Positions 36,101 to 45,803 are shown, counted from the stretch's first letter. The stretch is DNA of 64,000 nt from Bolinopsis microptera (GCF_026151205.1 NC_087080.1:939812-1003811); one strand, 5' to 3'. Notes: a model not told the origin generated them from the sequence alone. Translations and numbers: made by a program.

Positions 36101-37184
36101 AAAAACTAAAACATATACGGGTACTTAGTTGATACGGTACTTAGTTGAAACGAATTGAATTCGCCGCTCTTGAAACAATACGTGAGTTGTCCAATTTCGA
36201 ATCTTATGCATCTTTCACATCTAGCATGATAATACAGTCTGTGAGTCTGCGCGAAAATCTCAGTGAATTGTCGGGAAGTAAGTAGCGCACCAACCCCCCC
36301 CCCTCCCGTCATCAACAACAATGGTACCGAAACAAGAGAGCGAGTATTGCCCCCAACAAGACCCCCCTTCCTATTAGTACACGGAGTGATTCCCAACTCT
36401 CCCGTTTATTATTAGTTTAATATTATCAGTAACCACCCTCTATCTAGAGTGAGGGTACTGAAACAAGAGAGCGAGTATTACCCCCAACAAGACCCCCCTT
36501 CCTATTAGTACACGGAGTGATTCCCAACTCTCCCGTTTATTATTAGTTTAATACTATCAGTAACCACCCTCTATCTAGAGCGAGAGTACCGAAACAAGAG
36601 AGCGAGTATTACCCCCAACAAGACCCCCCTTCCTACGGGTACACGGAGTGATTCCCAACTCTCCCGCCCATTCTAGTGGACTTAGGGACGAGGATACTAT
36701 CTGCCAGATAGGATCTCTTCACAGAGACAACTTTACTAGTGAGTATCTTATATTTATATAGTGCGCAACTGTTATTTGCTTTACTAGTGAGTCTCTTAGT
36801 AATTCCTTGCGTTTCTTTCTTTTTAGTTTATACAAAAAACTAGATATATTATATATCTACCATTAGTAAATCTTCGATTATGCATTTTTATCTCCCTTAA
36901 TTAATAATAACCACTGAATTTGAATTTTACACCTTATTTATCCATTCAAGCAGGACCGTGAATTTATATCTCAACCTTTCACGGCTGTAATCTCCCTTGT
37001 ACTCAAAGCCCCACTTTCAGATCTTGGAGATGTAGCGGAGGTGGTTAAACTTAGTGTTAACAAAGCTGTGCCTGTTAAACTTATCAGAGGTGGAACTCCT
37101 AAGACGATCGCACTGAAACCCCGTCCTTGGCAGGGCCGGGGCGTGCTCGGGTGCAATGTAGCTGAACTTACTGTTGAGATTTGA
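30183..37184 (+). CDS. PSMD9: 26S proteasome assembly chaperone PSMD9 (p27/Nas2)
   Basis: Exons: 30183-30286, 30779-30855, 31150-31322, 36579-36738 and 37021-37184. Phases agree and give 225 aa, close to the 223 aa of human PSMD9. The N-terminal half carries the family block VGMDGPLVDKDQYPRSDIDV and VRTARQQVIRLTNDMRGVMG, a helical region that binds the Rpt5 ATPase during base assembly. The C-terminal half is a PDZ domain: VIPNSPAHSSGLRDEDTICQ, then IGSLHRDNF, then the ending WQGRGVLGCNVAEL. The product is cytosolic/nuclear and helps assemble the 19S proteasome base. The 5.3-kb fourth intron contains a NERD-ATPase gene, a MULE-like element and two extra copies of the start of exon 4. The start Met at 30183 is preceded directly by an AG. 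Confidence 0.93.
30544..30571. repeat. Perfect 28-bp palindrome
   Basis: GAATATGTCCTACC and its exact reverse complement abut without a spacer, in PSMD9 intron 1. Complementarity continues imperfectly outward (AAAATTTT versus GAATTTT). Confidence 0.88.
31049..31173. repeat. ~62-bp tandem duplication across a PSMD9 3' splice site
   Basis: 31049-31110 and 31111-31173 are similar copies. Each holds the acceptor CCCCCAG and the first bases of exon 3 (GGATGGATGGCCCG). The upstream copy is thus a decoy exon start at 31085. Confidence 0.8.
31323..32637. other. PSMD9 intron 3, non-coding left part
   Basis: I find no exon here. The stretch includes GC-richer imperfect inverted sequences around TTCGCCG (31610-31745) and a C tract at about 32263-32287, and ends at the start of the nested NERD-ATPase ORF. 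Confidence 0.5.
32638..34518 (+). CDS. Nested intronless NERD-nuclease / P-loop ATPase protein
   Basis: An uninterrupted 626-aa ORF in the PSMD9 intron. Residues ~50-160 resemble a NERD (nuclease-related) domain: an N-terminal helix region, then D117 and E130-x-K132 in CDFLVIGETFFVLIEVKN, the pattern of a PD-(D/E)xK nuclease. Residue ~320 on is a P-loop NTPase related to superfamily 1 helicases: Walker A GPAGAGKS at 330-337 and a Walker B-like FIDDFQ at 439-444, with a Leu-Pro-x-Asn-Leu-Arg segment near 545. The usual C-terminal helicase motifs are not evident, so this may be a shortened or divergent member. NERD-helicase fusions are known in bacteria and occur as multicopy genes in some invertebrates; a role in nucleic-acid defence is a guess. 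It lacks introns while all neighbours are intron-rich, suggesting retroposition, transfer or a mobile origin. Intact frame suggests recent function. Confidence 0.7.
   Translation: MDQYHLYQRNGKEIFDKYCSSTENRPVMLPRAPNQKYIDVYPGEGEPGPSFAPDIQQQLNYEAEVVVYRSLQDSDENIIVLHNFQFTHHQYRLCDKKHARKGCRKCKSASNVDGECDFLVIGETFFVLIEVKNIKNNLPEGKKDNVEQSRILSGTFNKSVQQRKKTTQLIKAIGKRSKVLQFTAYPEFSKEFHEEFPLKPNEIDTIIFKDDLNNFGTWWEKNVKYFVRMNISDEHMYAGFRSKHEKIRNMLLAIWCTEKDNCDQSKCSLGRCILDIDEKLRSGKFVYRNNNPNVVSAPDDIIRECLGVDNLTKQQHDLYASEEKFVLIEGPAGAGKSVVLIAKAIQLAKSSENNKVIFFSFIERLWLPTIYEKAFEKAEIRCHTINCFNISELFDVISSVDSEVKLILVQGMHIDMALDTTLQSIINIISNLEEEYNVFIDDFQCLYYGFISPSSVDPNDIRSILVALCKDNFVRSDLGMYSAIMYDVVMLSACCKYVWLAVDYLQSLPIMDGEKKDMRVIRWCVESPLEKDGWLIYHLPSNLRNTYNLSNVLSILRNNSCTEGAPMPTGIHDIPAQVKGHYIHGPRTSFFVLRNFNLDSIISCLYKELKKVSHDGILNLPETLKL
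34519..34906. other. Flank between nested ORF and MULE-like element
   Basis: I see nothing coding here. A short TATACTCTAGC duplication follows the ORF stop. Confidence 0.45.
34916..35849. mobile_element. Non-autonomous MULE-like DNA transposon with FLYWCH remnant
   Basis: Complex terminal inverted repeats built from ACTATATAATGACAA and CACTTTATAATGAC units occupy about 34930-35030 and 35745-35845; the left string ACAAGCACTTTATAATGAC is an exact reverse complement of one in the right end. The element is flanked by AATCAAGCC at 34907-34915 and 35850-35858, a 9-bp target-site duplication, the size typical of Mutator-like elements. The inside encodes a FLYWCH-type fragment on the minus strand. 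No transposase is visible, so it must rely on a helper in trans. Confidence 0.8.
35090..35646 (-). pseudogene. Broken FLYWCH zinc-finger ORF inside the MULE-like element
   Basis: Reading the minus strand, one frame gives a FLYWCH start (VDGQRYTLNRKRNG, then TKTYWIC; from about 35646 down to 35455). The continuation with CSCLARLVLHEQ and the final HNH (PNHNHDE) is in another frame (35480 down to 35090). FLYWCH fingers use Cys2-His2 zinc ligands and often occur in Mutator-like elements of animals. The frame break near 35490 means either a frameshift or an unrecognised intron. Confidence 0.65.
36317..36709 (+). repeat. 131-bp tandem triplication containing the start of PSMD9 exon 4
   Basis: Copies start at about 36317, 36448 and 36579 (exact 131-bp spacing). 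Copies 2 and 3 carry the acceptor TATCTAG; copy 3 is the exon used in my model. All copies stay open through the region encoding VIPNSP of the PDZ domain. Copies 1 and 2 encode FLLVHG where copy 3 encodes FLRVHG, and after VIPNSP they switch to an intron-like GTTTATTATTAG. Confidence 0.9.
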
Positions 37185-37611
37185 GTTAGAAACTCTCAAT
37201 TCAAAACATTTGATATACTGAGAACAATTTGTATTTATTTTGTTGACGGTATTCCGTGAAGGTTTTTGTATTCAGAAAGCTTATGTATCCTTTTTAACGG
37301 AGAAAGACATTTTATTTATTCCAGAGAATTGATAATTAGTTATATATAATTGATTAATTAATTACAATTATAATTATAATTATAATCATTAGTCTGGTAC
37401 AGTGGTGTATTTTTCTTCTGTTACATTATTGATTCTCGCAATTCCGAAATGCATTTCTAATACTTAAATGCCGATAAATTCTGATAAATTGTGGTTCAAC
37501 GAACCTAATGCTCATTGCTCAATCTTCATACCATTGTTGTTATTCCTCTACTTCTGATTTATGTATTTATTAAATTTGTTAATTAATAATTAACGTATTA
37601 ATTAATGTAGG
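37185..37611. other. PSMD9-DCAKD intergenic gap (427 bp)
   Basis: Short AT-rich gap with ATTAATT runs. It must hold the PSMD9 3' end and the DCAKD promoter, or a trans-splice acceptor. The sequence directly before the DCAKD start is acceptor-like (TTAATGTAG). Confidence 0.5.
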
Positions 37612-40600
37612 ATGAGGTTGGTTGGTCTGACAGGGGGTATAGCGTCCGGAAAAACGTCCGTAGCTAGTGTTCTCAAGGAACACGGAGTGGCTGTTCTCTC
37701 TTGTGATGCTGCCGCTAAACAAGGTTAGTTCAGGATGAGGTCACGTGGGTCCAGGTCACGTGGGTCTTTTAGGGCAAATTAGGTGTTAAGTGTAAAGAAT
37801 TAGATGAACTTTGAGGCCTTGAGGGTAACCGCCTTCCAGCCCCAGAACCTTGTGCCCCAGAACCTTGTGCTCCAGAACATTGTGCCCCAGAACCTTGTGC
37901 CCCAGAACCTTGTGCCCCAGAACCTTGTGCCCCAGAACCTTGTGCCCCAGAACCTTGTGCCCCAGAACCTTGTGCCCCAGAACCTTGTGCCCCAGAACCT
38001 TGTGCCCCAGAACCTTGTGCTCCAGAACATTGTGCCCCAGAACCTTGTGCCCCAGAACCTTGTGCCCCAGAACCTTGTGCTCCAGAACCTTGTGCCCCAG
38101 AACCTTGTGCCCCAGAACCTTGTGCCCCAGAACCTTGTGCTCCAAAACCATGTGTCCCACAACCATGTGCCCCAGAAACTTGTGTCCCAGAACCTTGTGC
38201 CCTAGAACCTTGTGCCCCAGAACCTTGTGCCCTAGAACCTTGTGCCCCAGAACCTTGTGTCCCACAACCATGTGCCCCAGAACCTTGTGCCCCAGAACCT
38301 TGTGCCCCAGAACCATGTGTCCCAGAACCTTGTGCCACAGAACCTTGTGTCCCAGAACCTCGTGCTCCACTAGTGTTACAACATTAAGTAAATATAATTC
38401 AGAGGCACATATTAGGTGCGATGGGTGCGGGATCGCACAATTTACCGTTTTCCGCACATGTCCGCATAATTTATTGTTTTCCGCACATGTCCGCACATTT
38501 TGTAATTTTCTGCATATTTCCGCATAATCTAGCATTTTCCGCGTAATTTCGCATAATTTTGAAATTTTCGCGTTAAGATTTTCGAGTGTAAAAACCAAAA
38601 TATGTTATAGTCGGGCCCTTTTAGGACCGTGACTCAGGCCCTTTCGGGACCCTGACCCAGGCCCTTTTAGGACCGTGACTCAGGCCCTTTCGGGACCCTG
38701 ACCCAGGCCCTTTTAGGACCGTGATTCAGGCCCTTTCGGGACCGTGACCCAGGCCCTTTTGGAACTCATACCTAGGCCACGTGACCCAGTTACCACGTGA
38801 CACAGGCCCTTTCGGGACCCTGACCCAGGCCCTTTCGGGACCGTGACACAGGCCCTTTCGGGACCGTCACCCAGGCCCTTTTGGGATCGTTACCCAGGCC
38901 CTTTCGGGACCGTTACCCAGGCCCTTTCGGGACCGTGATCCAGGCCGTTATGAAACCCTCGTCGTTACCATACTTTGATTATAGTTTATCAGTTATCATT
39001 CGTAACTTCACCACATCATCTGATTACTCTAAGTCACTGTTCTCAGATAACTGAATCTCAATATAGGTTCAATTATGGTCTTAGTAAAGAACTACACCCT
39101 CAGTAACACATAAACAGACCTATTTTTGATAAGAGCGGCGGTTATACATTTAGAATTTCCAAAGTCCTTGAGAAAATGCAAAAGAAAACCGCACAATTCC
39201 CGCACAAATTTCGAAAAAATCGCCGCACATTTGCCGCATAATTGGTAAAAATTTACCGCAACTTACCGCACATTTTACCTTTATAGTCGGGTGCGGTACC
39301 GCATAATTTCGATTTTTTTACCGCACCTAATATGTGCCTCTGAAATATATATTATGGTTTAGATAAGCTGGGGCAGGAACCAATTTATTTCATTTGTTTT
39401 TTCTTCATACACATAGTAACCATGCATAGTAACCATAGTAACTTCATTTGTTTTCTCTCCATACGATAATTTCAGCTCATTTTTTCAGTGGTCGAACAAG
39501 GGTGTCCTGGCTACAAGAAGGTTATCGCTAGGTTTGGGGAAGCTATTCTCCTTCCTTCCGGTGAAATAGATCGTGTTAAACTGGGTTAGTGAAGTTTCAA
39601 ATTTTGCTTAATTAAGTTAATTAATTAATTTCGTGAGAGAATTAAGTTAGGGCTTTTGAAATAGCTAAATTTCAATGGAGAAGCATAAATATAAATAAAG
39701 CAACCATTGTCTGGAGCTTTCTCAATTTAGTTTTATTTGATTAAGCTTTGAACAATTTGTAATTTGACACTGACAATCAAATACTCAATTATATTATTAA
39801 GTTCACTTGATTGATATTGAATGATTTAGGAACAGAAATAAATAACTACTAATAGGCCCTCAAAACACCACGTTAACACTGTACCAAATAGATCTGAGCC
39901 CCCAAAATTTCAAAAACGTAAAATGATGAAAACTATTGGCAATGCTGAAACTACGCCTTAAGCCAACAACTAACAATATTTAAGTACCATCCAACCCTAA
40001 AGTCTTCTTCCACCCACACCGTACCCATCACTGTAAACAAACCACCTATTCTTTGATCATTTTCTCAAGCAGAGGCAAGCTAGCTGTAAGCTCCGGAATG
40101 TTCTTCTCGCATCTCTTGGTGTCAATAACCAGACGTTTGAGGAGGAGGTCCTTCTCGAAGAGCTCCTTTCTGCAGCTCAGTCTAGTGTTGATACAGTTAG
40201 CCTCGTTCTTTAGGAGCGCCTCTCTACCTTTCTGGACCTTGTTTTCCCAGGTCTTCTTCTGGAAGTTACATTTAGATTTAATGTTGTCCAGTCTGTTCAT
40301 TTCGGTTTCGTAGATCTTCTGGGTCTCCGCCCTTTCGTTCTTATTGTGCTCCACTTCAGCCTTGAGCTCCTCGATTTGCAATTTGTGGATCTCAACTGGG
40401 TCACACTTCTTCTCAATGTTCACTTTCTTGGTGCACAACTTAGACTCCTGGAACTGCAGTTTCTGCTTGTTACGTCTCTGAACGTCATAGTCTTCTTCCT
40501 GTGCCTTCTTCTTCTGCTCATGTTCCGTCTTCAGAGAGACAACTGTACATTCCAGCTGAGAATTTTTAGTCATGAGAGCAGCGGCCTCCTCCTTCAGAGC

Positions 40601-43600
40601 TTCCACATCTAGCTGCAACTTCTCAATCTCCGCTTCTGCTGTTCGTGAATCCTCGATAATCTTGGTGCGGGTGTCCTCGGTCAGACGATCAACGGCTCTT
40701 TTTTCCAGTCTCAGCTCTTCATGCTTGATTTTCAGTTGGTCCAGTTCGCAAGACATGTTTTTAGAGTGTTTCCTACAAAGTGTTGCATTAATCAAAATGT
40801 GGTTTGGAAATTAGTATTACAGGAAAAAATTGTCAAACGTTGCTAAAAATTGCCTAAAAATTGCTAAAAATTGCTAAAAATTGCTAAATAAAGGTTTTGA
40901 ATAAAAATTCTAAACAGAAATATACGTTTATAATAACATAAACCCGCCACGCAAAGGGTTTATATAACAGATCATCCCGCGCTAGCGGGATGATCTGATA
41001 AACACATACGAGTGCGCGCAGCGCACGAGTTTTGTGTTAATATGTAATCCCGAAGCGCCAGCTGAGGGATTACATTTATTTAGCCCTGAGCGTGAAGTGT
41101 TTATGGATTATAATTATCTCCGGCGATTTCGACAAGGGATTTATACTTTAGATTGGAAAGCAGTTCATCAATCTGAATGTCAAACCGATCTGTCATAGTG
41201 GAACAATAGCTTGAACGTTAGCAGGAACAAGAGCTGGAAGGAGAGCAAGCAAAACAATACTATTTTTAGGGCACGGACAAGGGTAGCTGGCTAGTCGCCA
41301 ACTTCTCACGCCACGCGTTGGAGAAATTCCAAAAATTAGCTGCTTTGGCAACGTTCCCAGGAATTTGCGTGTAAAAGCAGTGGACGGTTACGATGTTTCA
41401 TATCACGTGGTGCGCTTTCGTGTCACGTGGTATAGACTCGGCGTATGCTATTGGTGGCACGTGGTACGCACGTGACGCGCCCACGTGATCGCGCGTCTAA
41501 CTGTTCTACTGTTATCGAGTTCTAATCAGCAGTATCATTGATTATTGTAAGTCGGAGAATTGAATGATAAACATCAGTTACGACTAAAAAGCGGGCCGGG
41601 TTTATACAAATTTCCGGGGCGGGATGATATCACCTTGAGATGTTTATCTAACAGCGGGCCGGGCTGAGTGATAATATGATCCCGCGTCGAAATCCCGGAG
41701 ATATTTATATTCTGACAAATTGACTGAGTAATGGTACACGTGTCAGCGGGAACTATTTATACTCACTCTAGTTAATCAGCTTGATTGTTAGTTATCATTC
41801 CTCCAATCGCGCTTTCCCTTGATTTATCTGCAATTATTTTTTTAATGAGAGCAGAAACTTCCTCCAAACTTCAAAAATTTGATGAAATTAAAGTTCCCAA
41901 TCCTTATGTTAATCCTCTTTTTTTTCTAATTTGATAATCAGTACATTAATTGCTTGTCCATTTAAAATTTGCGATAAGAATTAACACGAAACATTGCTTA
42001 TTAAAATATGGTATTTTGTATTAATATTATTGGGCCAATTTGTGGGACTGCAATATCGAATTACGTCACGTCATAAGATTTAGTAAATCGTGCCTTAACA
42101 CAATTGGTTAAGGTTTTGAGAGGAGAGCTATATATTGTCAGAGACGTCACAGCTGCGCTTTTCCAATCAGTATCCAGCTGCAACCAAGTAAAATAACTAA
42201 AGTTAACTTGATTGACAGTAGATAATTAATAAAACAAATATTTAATAAAACAAATATTTATTTTTACGGCACAATCAAACAATAACAATAATAAATAAAT
42301 CAGGGGAGGTTTGAAGAGGTTTCAAGTGCCGAAGGCCACTGCTTATCTTTAGGATTTGAGAGCCCCCTCAACCATCCACTACGTCAATATACTTATTCTT
42401 ATGTACGTACAATTGACTGGTCACACTTACTATATACTATATAGGGCTCCTGTCTAGAAAGGACCAGCTCCAATGACCGATATAGCTCTAGACTCAGACT
42501 GTCTTGAATTCAATTGTGAGCATTGCATTGCCACTATGAAACCATTTTCGCGCATGTAAATTGATTTTTCATGTGGTATTGAGTTTAAATTTGATGTGAG
42601 TAGGAGAGTAATGTAATTGTGTAGTACATAATTACTAATTAGTTATAATACACAATTAGTTATGCTACATAATTAGTTATGATAAATAATTAGCGCAAAA
42701 TTCAAAATACTTTTAACTCGAGTATTACTATTATTTTGCTGAAATCTTAAACGTCAAATTATAATATTTTGAGCTAAAATTGAGCCTTCTGAACAACTTC
42801 TGATGAGTCTGTAAAGGAAATGATGGGGGGGGGGCCAATGGCATAAATGGAGAAAATGGAGAATTACTCATGGGTTTTTCCATTTTCTCCATAGAAATAG
42901 TCTCCATTTTATGCCATTTTATGCCATTTTATGCCATTTTATGCCATTGCCCCCCCCCCCCCCCCCCGAAATGATAAAAGACGCGGGGTTGCTTGCCAGC
43001 ATTTTGATCTATCGCTTTTTTCAGGTGATTTGGTGTTTAATGATGCAGAAAACAGAGATGCTCTGAACAAATGCATCCATCCTGAGATTGCTAAGGTCAT
43101 CAGACGTCACATCATCTGGCACTTTATCAAAGGTAGGTTCAGTTGGACTCAGTTTATATTTACTAGCAGAAACCCGTCTTACCCTGAAGTGGTGTCAATA
43201 TTCCACACGACACCACTTGGGGGTCCAAATTTTAGGCACTCAAATTATTATTCCTTCCTCCTCCTCCTCCTCCTCCTCCTCCTCCTCCTCCTCCTCCTCC
43301 TCCTCCTCCTCCTCCTCCTCCTCCTCCTCCTCCTCCTCCTCCTCCTCCTCCGCCTCCTCCTCCTCCTCCTCCTTCTCCTCCTCCTTCTCCTCCTCTTCCT
43401 CCTTTTCCTCCTCCTCCTCCTCCTCCTCTTCCTCCTCCTCCTCCTCTTCCTCCTCCTCCTCCTCCTCCTCCTCCTCCTCCTCCTCCTCCTCCTCCTCCTC
43501 CTCCTCCTCCTCCTCCTCCTCCTTTGTTGGGTTATGCAAGAACTCAATAAGTTTTGTAACAGTTAAATGTTGCTAATGTTATCCGATCCCCAGGAACGAC

Positions 43601-45644
43601 GATAGTTGCTGTAGACATACCTCTTCTGTACGAGAGTTGCAACATTAATCCCTTCCTTCACTCCATCGTTGTTGTTTACTGGTGAGTTTCTTCTTTCTGT
43701 CAGGGATATAATTAATATGATTAATACCTCAGCTGGTACGAATGGTAGAGATTGATTCATACAATAGAAACGGTTATAAGACACGTTCCAAAACCAAAAT
43801 GATAGTCGATACCTCCCCCAACGCATTCTTAAAACTTCTTATCGTATTCAGCACAGCCGAACAGCAAAAAGTAAGGCTGATGGACCGGAATGATCACTTT
43901 ACCGAAGAGGAGGCTCAGGCTAGAGTAGACTCTCAGCTTTGTATTGAGGAGAAGAGAAAGAGGGGAGATCACGTGATTGATAATACCGGACTTTTCTCTG
44001 AAACTGGTAAGATTATTGATAATACCGGACTTTTCTCTGAAACCGGTAAGATTATTGATAATACCGGACTTTTCTCTGAAACCGGTAAGATTATTGATAA
44101 TACCGGACTTTTCTCTGAAACTGGTAAGATTATTGATAATACCGGACTTTTCTCTGAAACTGGTAAGATTATTGATAATACCGGACTTTTCTCTGAAACT
44201 GGTAAGATTATTGATAATACCGGACTTTTCTCTGAAACCCGTAAGATTATTGATAATACCGGACTTTTCTCTGAAACCCGTAAGATTATTGATAATACCG
44301 GACTTTTCTCTGAAACTGGTAAGATTATTGATAATACCGGACTTTTCTCTGAAACTGGTAAGATTATTGATAATACCGGACTTTTCTCTGAAACCGGTAA
44401 GATTATTGATAATACCGGACTTTTCTCTGAAACCGGTAAGATTATTGATTATACCGGACTTTTCTCTGAAACTGGTAAGATTATTGATAATACCGGACTT
44501 TTCTCTGAAACTGGTAAGATTATTGATAATACCGGACTTTTCTCTGAAACTGGTAAGATTATTGATAATACCGGACTTTTCTCTGAAACTGGTAAGATTA
44601 TTGATAATACCGGACTTTTCTCTGAAACTGGTAAGATTATTGATAGTACCGGACTTTTCTCTGAAACTGGTAAGATTATTGATAATACCGGACTTTTCTC
44701 TGAAACTGGTAAGATTATTGATAATACCGGACTTTTCTCTGAAACTGGTAAGATTATTGATAATACCGGACTTTTCTCTGAAACTGGTAAGATTATTGAT
44801 AATACCGGACTTTTCTCTGAAACTGGTAAGATTATTGATAATACCGGACTTTTCTCTGAAACTGGTAAGATTATTGATAATACCGGACTTTTCTCTGAAA
44901 CTGGTAAGATTATTGATAATACCGGACTTTTCTCTGAAACTGGTAAGATTATTGATAATACCGGACTTTTCTCTGAAACTGGTAAGATTATTGATAATAC
45001 CGGACTTTTCTCTGAAACTAGTAAGATTATTGATAATACCGGACTTTTTTCCGAAACTGGTAAGATTATTGATAATACCGGACTTTTCTCTGAAACTGGT
45101 AAGATTATTGATAATACCGGACTTTTCTCTGAAACTGGTAAGGTTATTGATAATACCGGACTTTTCTCTGAAACCGGTAAGATTATTGATAATTCCGGAG
45201 TTTCTTCTCTGAAACTGGTAAGGTTATTGATAATACCGGACTTTTCTCTGAAACCGGTAAGATTATTGATAATTCCGGAGTTTTCTCTGAAACTTGTAAG
45301 ATTATTTTTGGTGATGAGATTTTCGTGAATTTGGGTGATCTTTGATGTTGGCCATTTATCCATGACGAATCTATGGTGACAACTGACAAATAGTGACATA
45401 TGATTATGATGAGACCAAAATATTTTTGTACCTTTAAGTTTAATAAATATGTCGTCTATCCTACCGAAATATTGATACTATCCTTCACCCCGCACAGCAA
45501 TTTATTGTAATGTGTTATCTTTCAGAACGACAAGTAGCAGCACTGGTTCCCCATCTCAAAGATGGAATAGTTCCTATACAGAAGATAATACTTCTGGGCT
45601 TGTTTGCCTTGATCGTGTTCATAGTATGGTCTAAAATGTTTTAG
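37612..45644 (+). CDS. DCAKD: Dephospho-CoA kinase domain-containing protein (CoaE family)
   Basis: Exons: 37612-37723, 39489-39584, 43025-43132, 43594-43681, 43852-44006 and 45526-45644. Phases agree and give 225 aa, close to human DCAKD (231 aa). The protein phosphorylates dephospho-CoA in the last step of coenzyme A synthesis. It begins with the P-loop [10 protein letters not shown] (Walker A, residues 8-15), has the CoaE core (IHPEIAKVI, then [10 protein letters not shown], then VVVYC), the lid region ([20 protein letters not shown]), the conserved HVIDNTG motif, and ends in a hydrophobic stretch ([15 protein letters not shown]) that fits membrane anchoring as in the human protein. Exon 5 ends at the first of about 34 identical donors in a 39-bp array; any of them keeps frame. 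An antisense coiled-coil gene and a hAT-like element lie in its introns. Confidence 0.93.
37846..38370. repeat. 15-bp minisatellite (CCAGAACCTTGTGCC), about 34 copies
   Basis: Lies in DCAKD intron 1. Because 15 is a multiple of three it produces long repeat frames on both strands (for example Gly-Ala-Gln-Gly-Ser units), which I regard as artefacts. Confidence 0.95.
38399..39343. mobile_element. hAT-like non-autonomous element with internal minisatellite
   Basis: The ends TCAGAGGCACATATTAGG (38399 on) and its reverse complement (ending at 39343) form an inverted repeat of about 22 bp starting with CAGAGGC, like hAT termini. Subterminal regions are rich in CCGCACA/CCGCATAATT motifs on the inner side of both ends. 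The flanking bases (AATATAAT versus AATATATA) could be a decayed 8-bp duplication. There is no transposase. Confidence 0.65.
38608..38950. repeat. ~23-bp minisatellite (CAGGCCCTTTCGGGACCGTG)
   Basis: About 14 copies lie inside the hAT-like element. Each contains CCCTTTCGGGACC-type near-palindromes. Confidence 0.9.
40046..41196 (-). CDS. Nested antisense coiled-coil protein, two exons
   Basis: Exon 1 is 41196-41147 and exon 2 is 40772-40046 (minus strand), joined in phase 2 by a GT-AG intron, giving 258 aa. The start Met lies in [16 protein letters not shown]. The rest is a long Lys/Glu-rich coiled coil (for example [17 protein letters not shown] and [17 protein letters not shown]) with a few Cys residues and no recognisable catalytic domain. 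The family is unknown to me; a structural role in cilia, kinetochore or cytoskeleton would be typical but is a guess. It lies wholly within DCAKD intron 2 on the opposite strand, and an upstream cluster of E-boxes (41404-41487) and an inverted CCAAT box look like its own promoter. If the small exon 1 is wrong, translation could begin at the Met at 40756, giving about 236 aa. Confidence 0.75.
40969..41073. repeat. Three consecutive short hairpins
   Basis: Stems: AGATCATCCCGC with GCGGGATGATCT (40969-40996, 4-nt loop); GTGCGC with GCGCAC (41012-41026); GTAATCCC with GGGATTAC (41044-41073). All lie in the intron of the nested coiled-coil gene. Confidence 0.8.
41404..41487 (-). promoter_or_regulatory. 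Candidate promoter: five CACGTG E-boxes and an inverted CCAAT box
   Basis: CACGTG lies at 41404, 41424, 41458, 41469 and 41482; ATTGG (CCAAT on the minus strand) lies at 41450-41454. The block is 210-290 bp upstream of the start of the nested minus-strand gene and is GC-richer than its surroundings. This layout suits control by bHLH-zip factors such as USF, MAX or TFE. Confidence 0.5.
41500..43020. other. DCAKD intron 2, right part
   Basis: No exon is seen. It has GC-rich repeated GCGGGCCGGG segments (41590 and 41656), a CRE-like GACGTCAC at 42144, and a foldback at 42823-42967. Confidence 0.5.
42823..42967. repeat. Foldback element with G/C-tract ends
   Basis: The left end (G tract, then CCAATGGCATAAATGGAGAA) is mirrored by the right end (CTCCATTTTATGCCATT repeats, then TGCC and a C tract). 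An inner pair ATGGAGAAAATGGA / TCCATTTTCTCCAT also folds. Probably a small MITE. Confidence 0.7.
43254..43523. repeat. (TCC)n microsatellite, about 270 bp
   Basis: A nearly pure TCC/GGA tract with scattered TTC interruptions lies in a DCAKD intron. Poly-Leu, poly-Ser, poly-Glu and poly-Arg frames across it are not genes. Confidence 0.97.
43966..45300 (+). repeat. 39-bp minisatellite, about 34 copies, each with an in-frame donor site
   Basis: The unit encodes [13 protein letters not shown] in the DCAKD frame and contains the donor in AAACTG|GTAAGA. The first copy is the authentic end of DCAKD exon 5 ([13 protein letters not shown]). Copies are nearly identical; most changes are silent or at GGT/CGT after SETG. 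The frame stays open from exon 5 to about 45326. Confidence 0.97.
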
Positions 45645-45797
45645 GACATTGTGACAGTTTTATGTTCTTATATGATAAGATTCTTTCACGAAAAAAAATG
45701 TTTGCATGAAATGTTTGTATTTTGCTACCGGTCTAATTTGTTAACCGTTTTGAAGATCTGATTTTCGTTTTATGCGCATGTCTTGAGGTACTTTTTG

Positions 45798-45803
45798 AAT
45801 AAA
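45798..45803 (+). terminator. AATAAA polyadenylation signal of DCAKD
   Basis: AATAAA lies 154 nt beyond the DCAKD stop. Confidence 0.55.

Noticed and set aside
37769..38598. Long Gly-Ala-Gln-Gly-Ser, Pro-Gln-Asn-Leu-Val and Cys-Pro-Arg-Thr-Leu repeat frames
   Set aside because: A 15-bp repeat keeps several frames open on both strands; the region is an intron of DCAKD and no splice context supports coding.
42931..43576. Poly-Leu, poly-Ser, poly-Glu and poly-Arg proteins
   Set aside because: They are translations of a TCC/GGA microsatellite.
44449..45399. Minus-strand Leu-Pro-Val-Ser-Glu repeat frame over the 39-bp array
   Set aside because: The plus-strand frame continues directly from a bona fide DCAKD exon; the minus frame has no such anchor.
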